DNA of 64,000 bases from Armigeres subalbatus. Lineage: Eukaryota; Arthropoda; Insecta; Diptera; Culicidae. The stretch spans positions 71,217,481 through 71,281,480 of the forward strand of contig NC_085141.1 of assembly GCF_024139115.2 (NCBI RefSeq), given 5' to 3'. Made by a program: the position numbers and the translations under genes. Positions 10,194 through 20,806 of this stretch are shown here, one piece after another (the stretch's first letter is position 1; each line of letters starts with the position of its first letter). The notes beneath the pieces are model-generated. The model saw nothing but the letters and a program-made list of their open reading frames with translations. It made no database searches and was not told where the DNA came from.

Positions 10194-11797
10194 TTGTGTG
10201 AAAGTTCTAAATTGGAATGCCCGCTCTCTAAAGGGTAAGGAAGATGAATTATTCAACTTCCTTTCAGTTCATAATGTGCATATTGCCATTATAACTGAAA
10301 CGTATTTAAAACCAGGACTCTCCATTAAAAGAGATCCAAACTATTTTAACTACAGAAATGATCGTCTTGACAGCGCCTGTGGTGGGGTCGCCATTGTCAT
10401 TAATAGACGTATCAAACATAAATTATTTTCTTCGTTTGAAACCAAAGTTTTTGAAACCTTGGGAGTTTCTGTTGAAACAAATTTTGGACAATTTTCCTTC
10501 ATTGCAGCCTACTTGCCTTTTCAATGCAATGGACAGCTAAAGAATTTGTTGAAAGCTGATCTTCAAATTCTGACTCGCAACAAATCAAAATTCTTCGTAA
10601 TTGGTGACTTCAATGCCAAACACCGTTCATGGAATAATGCTCAAAGCAATTCCAATGGTAAAATTTTATTTGAAGATTGTTCTGCGGGATATTATACTAT
10701 TCAATATCCCAATGGACCAACTTGTTTTTCTTCCAGTCGAAATCCTTCTACAATTGATTTAGTTTTAACGGATTCAAGTCAGCTGTGTGGCCAATTGGTA
10801 ACTCATGCTGACTTTGACTCTGATCACCTTCCTGTAACATTTGAAATCTCACAAGAAGCCATTTATAATCCAATCAGCTCTACTTTTAATTATCATAGAG
10901 CTGATTGGGATTCTCTCAAAACGTATATCGATAGGAATTTTGATGTTGATATTCCTCTCGATACCAAAAGTGATATTGATAATGCTCTCGTATCTTTGAC
11001 AAATTTAATTGTCGAAGCCAGAGGCATTGCAATTCGAAATGTGAAGTTAAATTCAACTCCATTATTATTGACGACGATCTTCAGCTACTGATCCGTCTTA
11101 AAAATGTGAGAAGAAGGCAATACCAAAGAACTCGCGATCCCGCGTTGAAAGTTATTTGGCGAGATTTGCAAATGAAATTAAAAACGTTTCGCTATTCTGA
11201 GAAATACCAACTTTGAGAATAATGTCTCGAAGTTGGATCCCAGTTCGAAACCCTTTTGGAAATTAACAAAATTCTTAAAAACCTCAAAAGCCAATTCCAG
11301 CGCTTAAAGAGGGAAATAAAATTTTATTAACAAATGGCGAAAAGGCTCAAAAACTTGCTCAGCAGTTCGAGAGTGCCCATAATTTTAGTCTAGGTCTCAC
11401 TAGTCCAATTGAGGATCAGGTTACACGGAGCTTCGAAGACATTCTCAATCAAGAGAATGTTTTTGACCCTTCGTTGGGAACCGATTTGGATGAAGTGAGA
11501 TCTTTTACTAGAAAATTTAAAAATATGAAAGCCCCGGGTGATGATGGTATTTTCTACATACTTATCAAAAAACTTCCTGAGAGCTCTTTATCCTTTTTGG
11601 TTAATTTATTTAACAAATGTTTTCAATTGGCATACTTTCCAGATAAATGGAAAAACGCCAAAGTTGTTCCAATTTTGAAGCCGGACAAAAATCCAGCTGA
11701 GGCTTCTAGTTATCGCCCAATCAGTTTGCTTTCTTCAATAAGCAAACTGTTTGAAAAGATTATTTTAAATAGAATGATGGTCTATATCCACTTATGA
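10180..11797 (+). pseudogene. ORF2 of Jockey-clade element 1: endonuclease and truncated RT
   Basis: Starts MDPNNCVKVLNWNARSLKG. The apurinic-type endonuclease domain shows NWNARSLK, IITETYLKPG, IGDFNAKHRSWN and the C-terminal SDHLPVTFEI (about residues 1-220), the usual Asn/Glu/Asp/His set. A frameshift follows after 11070. The reverse transcriptase begins at about 11474 with NMKAPGDDGI and SYRPISLLSSISKLFEK, then stops at ILNRMM where a deletion joins it to the C-terminal YPLINR segment. The catalytic FADD box is absent, so no functional enzyme could be made. Confidence 0.9.
11771..11795 (+). repeat. 25-bp direct repeat flanking the inserted DNA, left
   Basis: AGAATGATGG followed by TCTATATCCACTTAT is repeated perfectly at 15298-15322. 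The repeat spans the RT deletion junction: its left part belongs to ILNRMM and its right part to YPLINR. The deletion therefore came first, and the insertion of 11796-15297 duplicated the junction. Confidence 0.9.
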
Positions 11798-14344
11798 TGA
11801 TGATGATGATGATACTACCATCTATTGTAGCAAGGCACCTGCCGATAGCACTGGCCATATCTGACAAACGATTCGATCATGATTATACTACTGTTTGTAT
11901 TTCATCAGACTCCTGTATGAAGGGCCAAAAATGGGTGGGGTGGTTCCATAAGCAGAGACACTTATGCGAATCCACGGGATGAATAGAGAATCTCCTTCCA
12001 GAAGAAAGTTCGTACATACAATATTATAATCTAGCCCTCGTTTCCCAGATTGACCCAATAGATGGGGAGAAGAGCCCGCCCTTTATCCACGAGATGTTAA
12101 CAGTAGGAAGTTGGCGATTCCACTCTTCCTACCCAAATCGCTTCAATCGGGTGCCCTGATGGTTTTTTTATGGCATATAATCATATAGTTTCAACAAAAT
12201 TTGGTAAATATATATAATGGAATTCTCTCACCAAGTTTCAATTCCATGTCCTGGACGAGAAAGGACCTTTCTTCAACGCCAGCTAGTTTTAGATTTATTC
12301 CTTCAGAGATAGGAAACCAATAGCTCTTCAAGAAATGTTCTGGTTTAGCTCGGGGAATATGCTTCATTCTGGGTCAAAGTTCGAGAAATAGACTTCTTGA
12401 TTTCTAAAAAGATTAAATAAAAAGACGGATGGCAGTATCATACATAATAACATAATTGTTTTGATTAATATGAATATGTATTCTGACTTTTTTGCCTTTC
12501 TCGTACAACGAATTTTTTTTTCTAAAAGATTTTTCTTTTTTTTTCGGGGCAAAATAAAATTTTTATATATTCTGAAGCATTGTCCAAAATAACGTAATCT
12601 GGCAAAAAAAAAAAAAAAAAAAACTTAGTTGGGAAATGTATAATTTTTTTTTCGTTTGTTTGAAAAACTACCACACGCACTTTGAAGATTACGGAGATTA
12701 TGGAGCACTGCTTGCCATTTCCGAACTGAAAGTGTACCAGGACATTGAGTATTGCCAACAACTACTGATCTGTTTCGAAGAAATTGAAAAATTTGTTCAA
12801 AAACAATTTTTTGTCGTTTTCTAGGAATTGTGTAAAAAGGATATATGCAGTTTCTCAAACAAGTGATTCATGTATTACTAAGTTTCTATTATACAAAATA
12901 TGTTAACACTAAGATTCTAAATGTCTAATAACATTTTCGTTATTAAAATATTGTAGTCATTAAATAGCAAGATTTTCAGATTTCTGAACTATAATGCTTT
13001 TCATATTTGAAGAAAAATACAAATGCAAAAAGGACAAAAAATCTATAAGAATCCAAGAATAGACAGATGAACATTTCAATGTTTATAATCCTATACTGGT
13101 TCTGAACAAATGTGCGATGATTTGCGTAGATTATAAGAGGTACTGTATTTTGGTGTGTGATGAATATTAGTAACGCAAATTGACTCAAAAAACGTTCTAT
13201 TAGAAGGTGATTTTTTGTCGAAAAGGTCAGGTGTTGATGATTGTTTTACAACATATGCTAACTGTGTATGTGATAATGGAAAATTGAATGTGGTATAGAT
13301 AAATTGAGAATATTAATTCAGAGCCACTATTACCCTGTGAATGTGACGATCTTGATGTAAACTTTATATGATAGCATAGCATAGCATAGAACTCTTGCAC
13401 AAATCGTAGTTGCAGAGATATAGCCTATACTTTACGATTGTGACCCCCAAATCCGGTACTGAATTCAGTCAATCCTACTCTACTCAAATGGTGAAACCAT
13501 CGGAATTGACCAGAAATCTTTACAAATATTTTCGAGATGGTTTGATGGTTGATTTGATAAATTTCAGGCTTTAAGCGTCTAGAATATTGAGCTGATGTTA
13601 AAATTATAGGAAGAACATATATTTATTCCCGTTGAACACAAAAGATATCGCGAGATATTTCGACGATCAGGTGCTAAATGCGAGCCATTTGAAAAAAAAT
13701 CCGTTCGTCCGGGTCTTTAAGGGTTAAGAAAATTTCCGGTTTTGGCATTCAGATGATGACATTTAGATATGCTTTTGGCTCAATTTGCCTAAAGGGCCTA
13801 TATTTGCCTATTCGGGATTTGCGTAGTAAGGTTTTCAACATAAACAAGCCCAGAAGTTATGATGTGTCCAAAAAAAAAAAAAAAAAAAGAAACCTGAAAA
13901 GATGAAATGAAAAAATAAAAAAGGAAAGCAGCATCAAACATAGCAGCATGAGTGCTTTTTTTGAAAACCAATATGTACCTATATACTTTGATTTCTTTTA
14001 TCATCGACGGCTAATCATTATTGATAAGAATTGTTAGAACTTTTTAATGGAATGTCTTTACTTGTCATAAGATGAGTAACAAGGACAATGGATCAAGTAC
14101 GGGAAATGCAAACAAACGCAAAATATGTTCCTATCAGAAAGAACATAAATTGAAGAGATAGTTTAATGAGTATGTATAATTCAAAAGAGGTGAATGTGCC
14201 AGACGTTTGTGAATATACTATGTGATTATGGAATTTAAATAAACTAAGAAATAAAACCGTTCTTAGAAAAATTATATTGAATCAAAAGTGCATAAAAATC
14301 GGCGTCGTCGACGTTGTCTACATAAACGTTTTATAGGTAATAAT

Positions 14345-14493
14345 CACCCCTATTCTTGTTTACGGACGAACGAAACTTTCGAACGAATGCAGTTCGTTCG
14401 AATCGTTTCCCCATTTGATTTTGCTGGCGTAAACGAGAATGCGCATCAGCTTTCGTTCGAAAGCGCGTTCGTACGTAAACAAGAATAAGGGTG
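14345..14493. repeat. 149-bp MITE, CACCCYTATTCTTGTTTACG ends
   Basis: Inverted ends CACCCCTATTCTTGTTTACG (left) and, read inward from the right, CACCCTTATTCTTGTTTACG. They are flanked by AAT on both sides (14342-14344 and 14494-14496). The interior holds further TTCGTTCGAA palindromes. A 3-bp duplication suggests the PIF/Harbinger group, but the superfamily call is tentative. Confidence 0.8.
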
Positions 14494-14932
14494 AATATAT
14501 TGTGAATCATAGTCGATAAGCATATAATATAATGATGACTGTTTTTTCAATGGTGACGACTATTGCATATGTATTACAGACACACATATAGTCAGTTAGT
14601 TCCCATTGTATCTTCGTGTTCTCCCATATGTCAAAAATTGGATGATAGTGAACCGTTCACCATTCCAACCTAATAAACATTAAACAATATTATAATAAGA
14701 ATAGAAATTGTGATGCATTTTCTCGAACCTAATTTTTTCAATGTCTACGTTTTGGCCGCAGGCCCCATTCAAACGTTACGCGAAAAATGTGCCATACGCT
14801 TCAAGGCAAAAAAACTGTTGAACATCTCCACGTCTGGAAGAGGGTTCAAGATAAGAAACTGTATAGACGGAAAAATGATGATGTTCCGTTGAAATTTAAA
14901 AATTTGAAATAAAAAGCATGAAACAAGCTCAC

Positions 14933-15228
14933 CGCGTATTCCATGCCGCCATGAACCAAAGAGCTCCCAGCACGTCTGTGTTTCATACGTTCGTCATCGC
15001 TTGGGCGTCCTGGACCTGGTGTCCTAGAGTTGATTGATGAGTTGTCCTTCGATGAAGACTGCGACTACTGAAGATCGTCTCGGCTCGTTTAGCCGTACCT
15101 TTAAGAATGGAGAGCAGCGAACAATGCAGAAGCTTCTTGTAGTTTTTGAGAAATTCTTCCACTTTGTGTGTCGCTACAAATTCTTCCGGAACGTATTTTT
15201 GATCTTCGGCGGGAATGTTTAGCGCTCC
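14933..15228 (-). pseudogene. Host-like internal exon with a 1-nt frameshift
   Basis: On the minus strand a pyrimidine tract ending TTTTTTTCAG leads into GGAGCGCTAAAC, and the segment ends GAATACGCG followed by the donor GTGAGC. The first frame reads GALNIPAEDQKYVPEEF...KVEEFLKNYKKLLHCSLL up to KRAETIFSS. The second frame reads SQSSSKDNSSINSRTPGPGR...RMKHRRAGSSLVHGGMEYA. The length is 296 nt, one short of 297, so one missing base near 15070 explains the shift and a phase 0/0 exon would be restored. Neither the splice signals nor the protein style are transposon-like. I do not recognise the gene. Confidence 0.6.
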
Positions 15229-15297
15229 CTGAAAAAAATGACGGGAGCAGAAATTTTTACGCCTTTTCGACAGCGCGGCACACTTCGATCCGTATTC

Positions 15298-15322
15298 AGA
15301 ATGATGGTCTATATCCACTTAT
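15298..15322 (+). repeat. 25-bp direct repeat flanking the inserted DNA, right
   Basis: Perfect second copy of 11771-11795. Coding sequence of the Jockey element resumes here in frame as LYPLINRKSKL. Confidence 0.9.
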
Positions 15323-15629
15323 AAACAGAAAATCAAAACTTTGTCTTAAGAACAAACTTTTGATTTACAAACAAATTTTTAGACCTGCCATGTTGTATGC
15401 TGTGCCAATATGGACTAGTTGCTGCAATACCAGAAAGAAGGCACTTCAGAGGATTCAAAATAAAATTCTGAAAATGATTCTGAAGTTGCCTCCGTGGTAT
15501 AGTACCAATGAACTTCATAGAATTTCTAATATTGAGACATTGCAACAAATGCCCAACAAAATAATTTCCAATTTTAGACAAAAATCGTTGCAATCTTCTA
15601 TTGCAACGATTAACTCCTTGTACCCTTAG
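15301..15629 (+). pseudogene. ORF2 C-terminal segment of Jockey-clade element 1
   Basis: Reads YPLINRKSKLCLKNKLLIYKQIFRPAMLYAVPIW...RIQNKILKMILKLPPWYSTNELHR, the conserved region downstream of the RT domain, and ends at a stop after NSLYP. It aligns with YPLINRRSSLSLKNKLAVYKQ in Jockey copy A at 33115. About 250 codons containing the fingers, palm and FADD box are missing between ILNRMM and this segment. The 3' UTR to 15850 ends with AAATAAAATTAG and poly(A). Confidence 0.9.
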
Positions 15630-15877
15630 TATAAAATAGGTTAAGTTTAGTTTAAGTTGAAAACATTGTAATTCCTACATGGTTCAATTCAACCAGAGGA
15701 AAAAATTCTAAACTGCCAGAGGCAATTGAAATGTATTAATAATAACTAAAAGCGTAACATAGCAAATAAGGATGATAGTGTTAAGAAAACACGGAACACC
15801 TAGTCTAAGAGATGAATGCATGTATTAGATAATAAGCAAATAAAATTAGAAAAAAAAAAAAAAAACCATACGGTCCA

Positions 15878-16200
15878 TAGCGCAGCCCAGTGCTATTTTT
15901 GTTGGTGTTCATGGTTCTAATTCCATTGCGGCCTTATTTTTTTTCATAAGCGCACAATTATCGTGAAAAACGAATGAGGCGTAAGAATGATGGAATGATA
16001 AAAAAATCCTCAAGTAGACACATTTTCGTTTATTTCAAAGCAATAACAGTGAGTGAAATATTTCTCGCTACAGACTGCCAAAAAAGATTCTCATTCGACC
16101 CAAAAATCGTTTGTTTGTGACTCACCGAAACGAAAAGTACCCATTGGTTGTTTTTACTTACGAAATTTCAGTGAAACTACTTCATCGAAAATATGGTGAC
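15878..16200. other. Interior of hAT-type element 2, no gene seen
   Basis: AT-rich sequence without a recognisable product or repeat partner in the window. The Jockey insertion site continues directly into it. Confidence 0.5.
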
Positions 16201-16205
16201 ATCAT

Positions 16206-16278
16206 ATTTTGTGGGCTTCGTGGCCGTGTGGTTAGCGACGTCAATCGTCTAGACACATGTTCTATGGAGTGTGAGTTC
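16206..16278 (+). repeat. tRNA-like SINE head fused to minisatellite
   Basis: GGGCTTCGTGGCCGTGTGGTTAGCGACG resembles a tRNA 5' half with an A box, and GGAGTGTGAGTTCGA resembles the start of a B box. The T arm then breaks off into the TTTGGCC minisatellite. Probably a truncated tRNA-derived SINE. Confidence 0.4.
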
Positions 16279-16309
16279 GACGAAATATTTCGTGCGAAAC
16301 GGTTTGACC

Positions 16310-16765
16310 AAAAATTTCATTTGGCCAAAGTGACAATCGGCAGAAAAAAAACGTTGTCTCTAACTGGTTGTTGGCCGAAATTGTCGTTCGGCTGAATGAG
16401 TCAACAGGCCAAAAATGCCGTTTGGTCGTTTGACAGAAAGGGCCATTTGGCAGAACGGATCATACGGCTAAATGGCCCAATGGCCACCTTTTCGGCCAAA
16501 AGACTTTTTCGGCCAAATGATTAAACGATATTTTCGGTCATATATCCATTTCGTTAAATGACATTTTCGGCCAAATGGCCCTTCCTGTCGTTTGGTCGAA
16601 AGTCATTCGGCGAAAAACCATTTGTTCGAATGTCGCTTGGCCGACTAACACTGTAAGCCGAATTCCATTTGGCGGAATTATGTAAACGTTTGTCCGAAAC
16701 GGTTGTTGGGTCGAAAATGGTTTTAACGAAAATGTAATTTGACCAACTGCCATTGACTGAACTTG
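16310..16765. repeat. Minisatellite of GGCCAAATG-type units
   Basis: Degenerate 10-12 bp units such as TTTCGGCCAAATG and CATTTGGCC are present in both orientations over about 450 bp, with spacer drift. Same motif family as 1737-1852. Confidence 0.7.
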
Positions 16766-16789
16766 CGATTGTACAGAGAACACAATGAA

Positions 16790-17060
16790 TGGGGCTTGGG
16801 ATTAGCTATCCATTCTCAATGTACACGTTTCGTGGGCTCAAATATTTAAAGTCAATAACGGCGCCGGCCACGTCCTTACGGTCATATAGGAATGGAAGGA
16901 TTGTCAGTCCGACTCTCGTTGCTACTAGAGACCGAGTATACCTCTGCATCTCCACAATTGTCTTTGGAAAGCATATCGTTTTAGTTACAAAGGATAATTT
17001 ATCTGGATTCACTTTGGTATGGGAAATAACACTAATTCGAGTTGAAAGTTAAAACATGCA
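16790..17060 (-). repeat. Retroposon body with GGCCGGCGCCG core, copy 1
   Basis: On the minus strand it contains GTGAATCCAGAT, then GAGATGCAGAGGTATACTCGG, AAGGACGTGGCCGGCGCCG and CATTGAGAATGG. This is the same order seen at 24480-24740 (minus), 37361-37690 (plus) and, diverged, at 40260-40590 (plus). On the same strand it lies downstream of the 96-bp repeats at 17490-17690, as at 36911-37690. No coding capacity. Confidence 0.75.
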
Positions 17061-17489
17061 CGCCCGGTGGCATATGAAAACTGAGGAGATTCGCGATTCA
17101 GACGACCGCACGGAAGCGCAGCACTCTGTACTCACTTGCTCGATGGCTACTGCAAACTATAGATAGTAGAATCTATAGATGAGCGAAAGCATGGCTGAGT
17201 CGATTTTTTTGTCCGTGCGTACGCGCAAATGACGTCACAGCCCTTAACGTTTCCATTGAAATCGTGACGTCATGCTCGTTTGGAGACACGTTTGACAGTT
17301 CGTTTGGAGACAGAGGATTTATCTTCGCTCATCTATATATTCCACTATCTATACAGCAAACTATTGAAGAACGCGCTTTTTTCGACCACGCGCGACATAC
17401 GCATGAGCCACCGAGCACAAGACAGATATTTTATTTCTTTCCCGACGACTAAAACACGCACTGCACTTACTTGTTCGATGACTACTCTT

Positions 17490-17690
17490 ATTACCGTCCG
17501 TGCAATGCAGAACACAATATTTCGGCCAATCGCGCGATCGTTCTGCTGTCCGAAACAAGAGAAATCACGCACTGAAATGAGTTTTATTACCGTCCGCGCA
17601 ATGCAGAACACAATATTTCGGCCGATCGCGTGATCGTTCTGCTGTCCGAAACAAGAGAAATCACGCACTGAACTGATTTTTATTACCGGC
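17490..17690 (-). repeat. 96-bp tandem repeat, two copies
   Basis: Two monomers with a 96-bp period (CAGAACACAATATTTCGG at 17508 and 17604). They include the palindrome-rich CGATCGCGCGATCG and GTCCGAAACAAGAG. The same monomer is present four times in opposite orientation at 36911-37294. Confidence 0.88.
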
Positions 17691-17904
17691 CGACTTGAAG
17701 TCGAGTCAAGTACGAGACACAGAAGACAACCACACAGTTGTGGTCGAAATACGTATCTGCAAAGATAACGAAAATTAGCTGGTGGAATTAAATGGAGATT
17801 ACTTAATTCGTCTTAGACGGTTGAATACATTCCACTAAAAGAGCTAATATATTTTTCTGACAATATGCTGTCCGAAACAAGATAAATCTCGCACTGAACT
17901 CTGT

Positions 17905-18080
17905 TATATGGCCAACTGCCATTTGGTCGAAATAATCGTTTGGCCGAATAGATCATTTAGCCGAATTGAGCTTTCTGCAAAACACTCCGACATTTTAGGC
18001 AAGATGTTCATTTCGGCCAAATGGTTCTTTCTATCAAACGACCATTTCGGCCAATTGAGCTATTCGGTCAACGGATTCTT
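17905..18080. repeat. Minisatellite of CATTTCGGCCAA units
   Basis: Degenerate TTTGGTCGAA, TTTCGGCCAA and TTCGGTCAA units over about 170 bp, related to the block at 16310-16765. Confidence 0.65.
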
Positions 18081-18168
18081 TCATTTGCAATGTTGTGAAA
18101 ACTCATATATGAATATGTACATTATGTGGAAGATATTGATTTGGAAAATGTATTGGAGGTAACCACTT

Positions 18169-18243
18169 TCCCTTCGATGGGACTCGAACCCATGACCCCA
18201 CAGTACGCCAGACTGGTGCTTTAACCAACTAAGCTACGAAGGA
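18169..18243 (-). tRNA. tRNA-like sequence, anticodon GGC (Ala-like), repeat-associated
   Basis: Minus strand: acceptor TCCTTCG pairs with CGAAGGG (one G-T pair), D arm GCTT...AAGC, anticodon stem CCAGT with loop CTGGCGT, and T arm ATGGG-TTCGAGT-CCCAT. A and B boxes are intact. The anticodon stem has a mismatch at its base. Sequence on both sides (about 100 bp upstream with GAAGGCCGACGGAGG, and GTGGTTACCTCCAATACATTT downstream) is shared with 46220-46440, so this is one of a dispersed tRNA-like repeat family and may be a pseudogene or SINE. Confidence 0.5.
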
Positions 18244-18310
18244 CCTCCGTCGGCCTTCGCAACCTAGCGGCTACTGAACCAGCTCGAGATTCCCAAATTG
18301 GACGCATAGT

Positions 18311-18994
18311 CAAATCACTCGCAATCCATTTTTCAAGCCAACACTTCCACATGTGTGTAGTACACTTTCACATTAGAGGAGCGTGAGTATTTAGAATGTC
18401 TGGCGGCTATACACATTCTTCTACAGCAACTGTACTGATCAAGTGAGGTTGTGTAAGCTAACGGGTGTCAACTAAAAAATAGGAATGACTTCAATACTTT
18501 TCTATAAGAATAATAATGTTGTCACAGAAATATGACTTAATGGGAATCAATTCTTAGAATGATTCCTTAGAATTGTCACACACACAATTTCACACCAACA
18601 TTGCTTACATTATGCCGTCAAAACAAAAAGTACTGCGGCGCGCATTGTAAATTTTTCAAACAAACAAAGAAATGGAAAAAGCACAAGGTCGAACATTTTA
18701 AGCTAGAAAATGTTCGAAAACTGTTATAGCATTATTAGATCTACTCAGCTCTATTGTATACAAAAGTAATTGTAAGGCCAAAGACACGAAGCAACTCATA
18801 AGCAGGATCAGAAGCAGAAATCTGGAGATCTAAATGGCAGATCCGTACAGCGTTCATGTCATACCAGCAAGACTAGGCTGCGCTGCACGGCGAACCACGG
18901 ACCATATGCTAATATTCATTAGTCAAAGATAGAAGACTAAAGACAACTCTTTGTATAACATATATCAGATTAAACTGTACTTCTTTGTATTTTT
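18311..18994. other. Unrecognised DNA between tRNA-like repeat and array copy 1
   Basis: Short open frames only; nothing resembling a known protein. The sequence directly left of the array box (ending CTTCTTTGTATTTTT) differs from that at the other array copies. Confidence 0.5.
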
Positions 18995-19009
18995 GACGTA
19001 AACTACGTC
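18995..19009. repeat. Palindromic box GACGTAAACTACGTC, array copy 1
   Basis: 6-bp arms GACGTA/TACGTC around AAC. On the minus strand it reads GACGTA-GTT-TACGTC-AAAAA, i.e. a hairpin directly before an A run. Other exact boxes: 19630, 20827, 29127 (inverted), 35186 (inverted), 47251, 47889, 49088, 60775 and 61908. One-base variants are at 27153 and 59741. Boxes at 23589 and 51852 face the other way at the array's right end. Confidence 0.9.
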
Positions 19010-19326
19010 TAAGGGGAAGCCTCAGATACAGGGTGCAAAATGAAAATTTCCAAATTGGGGACCGTCACGAAATCATGTAAGATTTCAAACGGTAATAGCG
19101 TCTTTATCTTTCGATGGATTTTTGACATTTGCTTATCAATCGATTCAGAAACTCTCCAGCAATTTGCCAATTCTATTGATACTATTGATTATCCACGTTA
19201 AACTATTGAAAATGTTATTTCTTTCCAAACCGGGTGAAAATTCAATCCCGTTCATAAATCTCCAACACGGACATCAGATTGTAGTAACGTACGGGCCTTA
19301 TGATCCACTGCTTCGTTTTTCCTGTG

Positions 19327-19363
19327 TATAAAAAGCCCCGTGTTTCGCGTGCGCGCGTCATTC
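19327..19363 (+). promoter_or_regulatory. TATA plus initiator-like block
   Basis: TATAAAAAG starts 33 bases before the A of TCATTC (19360), separated by a GCGTGCGCGCG run. The same block is repeated at 21154, 47583, 49414, 60344 and 61108 on plus and, inverted, near 28750-28795 and 34830-34870. The spacing is right for an RNA polymerase II core promoter. If the modules are minus-strand retroposons, this would be an antisense promoter. Promoter function is inference. Confidence 0.5.
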
Positions 19364-20582
19364 TCATTCTGCATGTCACGGAGAACGGACGATTTCGTTC
19401 GCACGGGAGAGCTCGTTGATTGAGATTTATGAGTGATGATGCGGATGAAATTTTTCGTCAGGTGGTGGCGGTCGTGGCAACAGCAGTATATCTTTTCATC
19501 CGTGTTCCCAACAGCATCGTTGAATCTGGCAATCAACGTCGTGCTGTTGATGAGGCACATACGTGGAAATGAATCGGTTCTTGTCAGGACCACCATTTTG
19601 GGAGGAAGGTTAAGTTGAAATAATTTTTTGACGTAAACTACGTCTGAGGAAGACTCAGATACAGGGTGTAAAACGGAAATTTCCAAATTCGAGACCGTCG
19701 CGAAATTAGGATAGATTTCAAACGCTAATAGCGTCTTTATCTTTCGATGGATTTTTAATCACTTACTCTGCAGAAGTCGAATGATGGATTGAATCTTATA
19801 AATTTTGCGTTACTGCTGCCGATTTATTGCAACAATTTCATGAATTTACTCTTAGTCAAACCAAATTCCTCCAATGAAAAATTTAATGCCCTGAAAAGGA
19901 CAGATTTCAGATCATGCGGATTTCTAATCACCAACACAACAGTAACCATCCGATAGTCAGAATATCACAAGAGTATTTCACTCAAATGGAGATGCTGGCT
20001 CTATGGTTCTACCGCTACACTGCAACAGATTGCCATCGTTGGATTCTCCGTCGCAACGATCCTGTTACGAGCGCTACCTACGCCGTCGGTAGGAACGAAG
20101 AGCGTGCGTCAGAAGGAGAAGCTGCAAAAATGTATTTGCATGGATGGAAATTAAACCTGAAACAAGTAGCAGTCTATCTACTAAAAGAATAATCTTGAGG
20201 GGAAATTTCACTGGTATTGATGCTATCCATGCGAATAAATTTTTGTTGCGTCCCTGACGCACGGTCGTGATTCCGCCACCGACGGAAACTATCAGCCATC
20301 ACCAAGCGATTAATATGAACTTTGATCAAAATTCGTCTCGCCTCAAATTTTGGCTTAAGAGCTGCTTTCACTGATGATACTTCAAGCGCAACCGTTGTAG
20401 AAATAAACACCACCATAGCCGCCATCGTGAGACACGCAAGAAAATTCCATCTGAGTGCTGTTGATGCTGCGAACGACGACCGCGCGACCCACACCATCGC
20501 CGGGAATAAAATTTCCGGTAGGAGCTCCGCCGATGCCGAAGGTGGTACCATGGTCTGGTCTCCACGACATCTCGAACGCAAT

Positions 20583-20760
20583 GGCTCGCGCGCAGAAGAG
20601 CTGCTTTCTTATAATTAATAAAGTTGAACCTGTAGCCACGCCCCTTTGGTGAGTGTGTGACGGTTACACAATATTTGCAATCATACCGGACAACAAAAGG
20701 AGGGACTAATGAGCCTTCTTTATTGGTTATAAGAAAAATGCTCTCCCCCGCGCGGGTGGC
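20583..20760. repeat. Inverted-repeat element with CG-rich ends, representative copy
   Basis: Arms of about 45 bp contain CGCGCG, then GAGAGC, TTTCTTATAAT and AATAAAG in inverted order. The right arm reads CTTTATT...TTATAAG...GCTCTC...CGCG, so one arm shows AATAAA and the other TATAAG. The centre has GTGACGGTTACACAATATTTGCA. Other copies: 21891-22071, 22690-22870, 27870-28047 (inverted), part at 29211-29370, 48841-49020, 50150-50331, 50950-51130, 52598-52779 and 62810-62984. Confidence 0.75.
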
Positions 20761-20770
20761 GCAATCAGCC

Positions 20771-20806
20771 TCATTCTAGTTCAAGACAGCAGCACGTACG
20801 GACGTG
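20771..20806 (+). promoter_or_regulatory. Solo Jockey-type internal promoter
   Basis: TCATTC initiator with A at 20773 and a downstream element GGACGTG at 20800-20806, exactly +28 to +34. It matches the 5' end of Jockey copies A-C through GCTCGCGCATTTT, then switches directly into the palindromic box at 20827 instead of the Jockey leader. No ORF follows. Confidence 0.75.

Larger units (their letters stand above)
11796..15297. other. 3.5-kb DNA inserted in Jockey element 1, with a host-like exon
   Basis: AT-rich DNA beginning with a (TGA)n run, with A20 and A18 runs near 12606 and 13869 and a MITE at 14345-14493. It contains a minus-strand exon with good splice signals (14933-15228). No transposon ends, terminal repeats or poly(A) are seen at its borders, although a 25-bp direct repeat flanks it. 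It looks like ordinary intronic or intergenic genome DNA captured at a break or by an unusual retrotransposition event. A plus-strand open stretch at about 14775-14903 ending KFKNLK is a second weak coding candidate. The rest holds no gene I can support. Confidence 0.65.
8541..15863 (+). mobile_element. Jockey-clade non-LTR retrotransposon 1
   Basis: Bounded by a perfect 14-bp target duplication AACCATACGGTCCA (8527-8540 and 15864-15877) and ending in a poly(A) run after an AAATAAAATTAG polyadenylation signal. It carries ORF1 (8806-10193) and ORF2 (10180-11797 plus 15301-15629). ORF2 lost its reverse transcriptase core by deletion, and about 3.5 kb of other DNA then entered at the deletion junction (11796-15297). 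The full 5' region and the poly(A) tail show a complete insertion. The Juan group of mosquito elements is a plausible relative, not verified. Confidence 0.9.

Noticed and set aside
16111..16395. 94-residue open frame
   Set aside because: Runs through a tRNA-like head into the minisatellite; no protein similarity expected or seen.
20174..20581. Open frames conserved between array copies (for example 20174-20581 minus, 48369-48824 minus, 22417-22761 plus)
   Set aside because: They are conserved only because the DNA is nearly identical. Frames are broken by single-base indels between copies, and no frame is preserved over the others, so the array looks non-coding.
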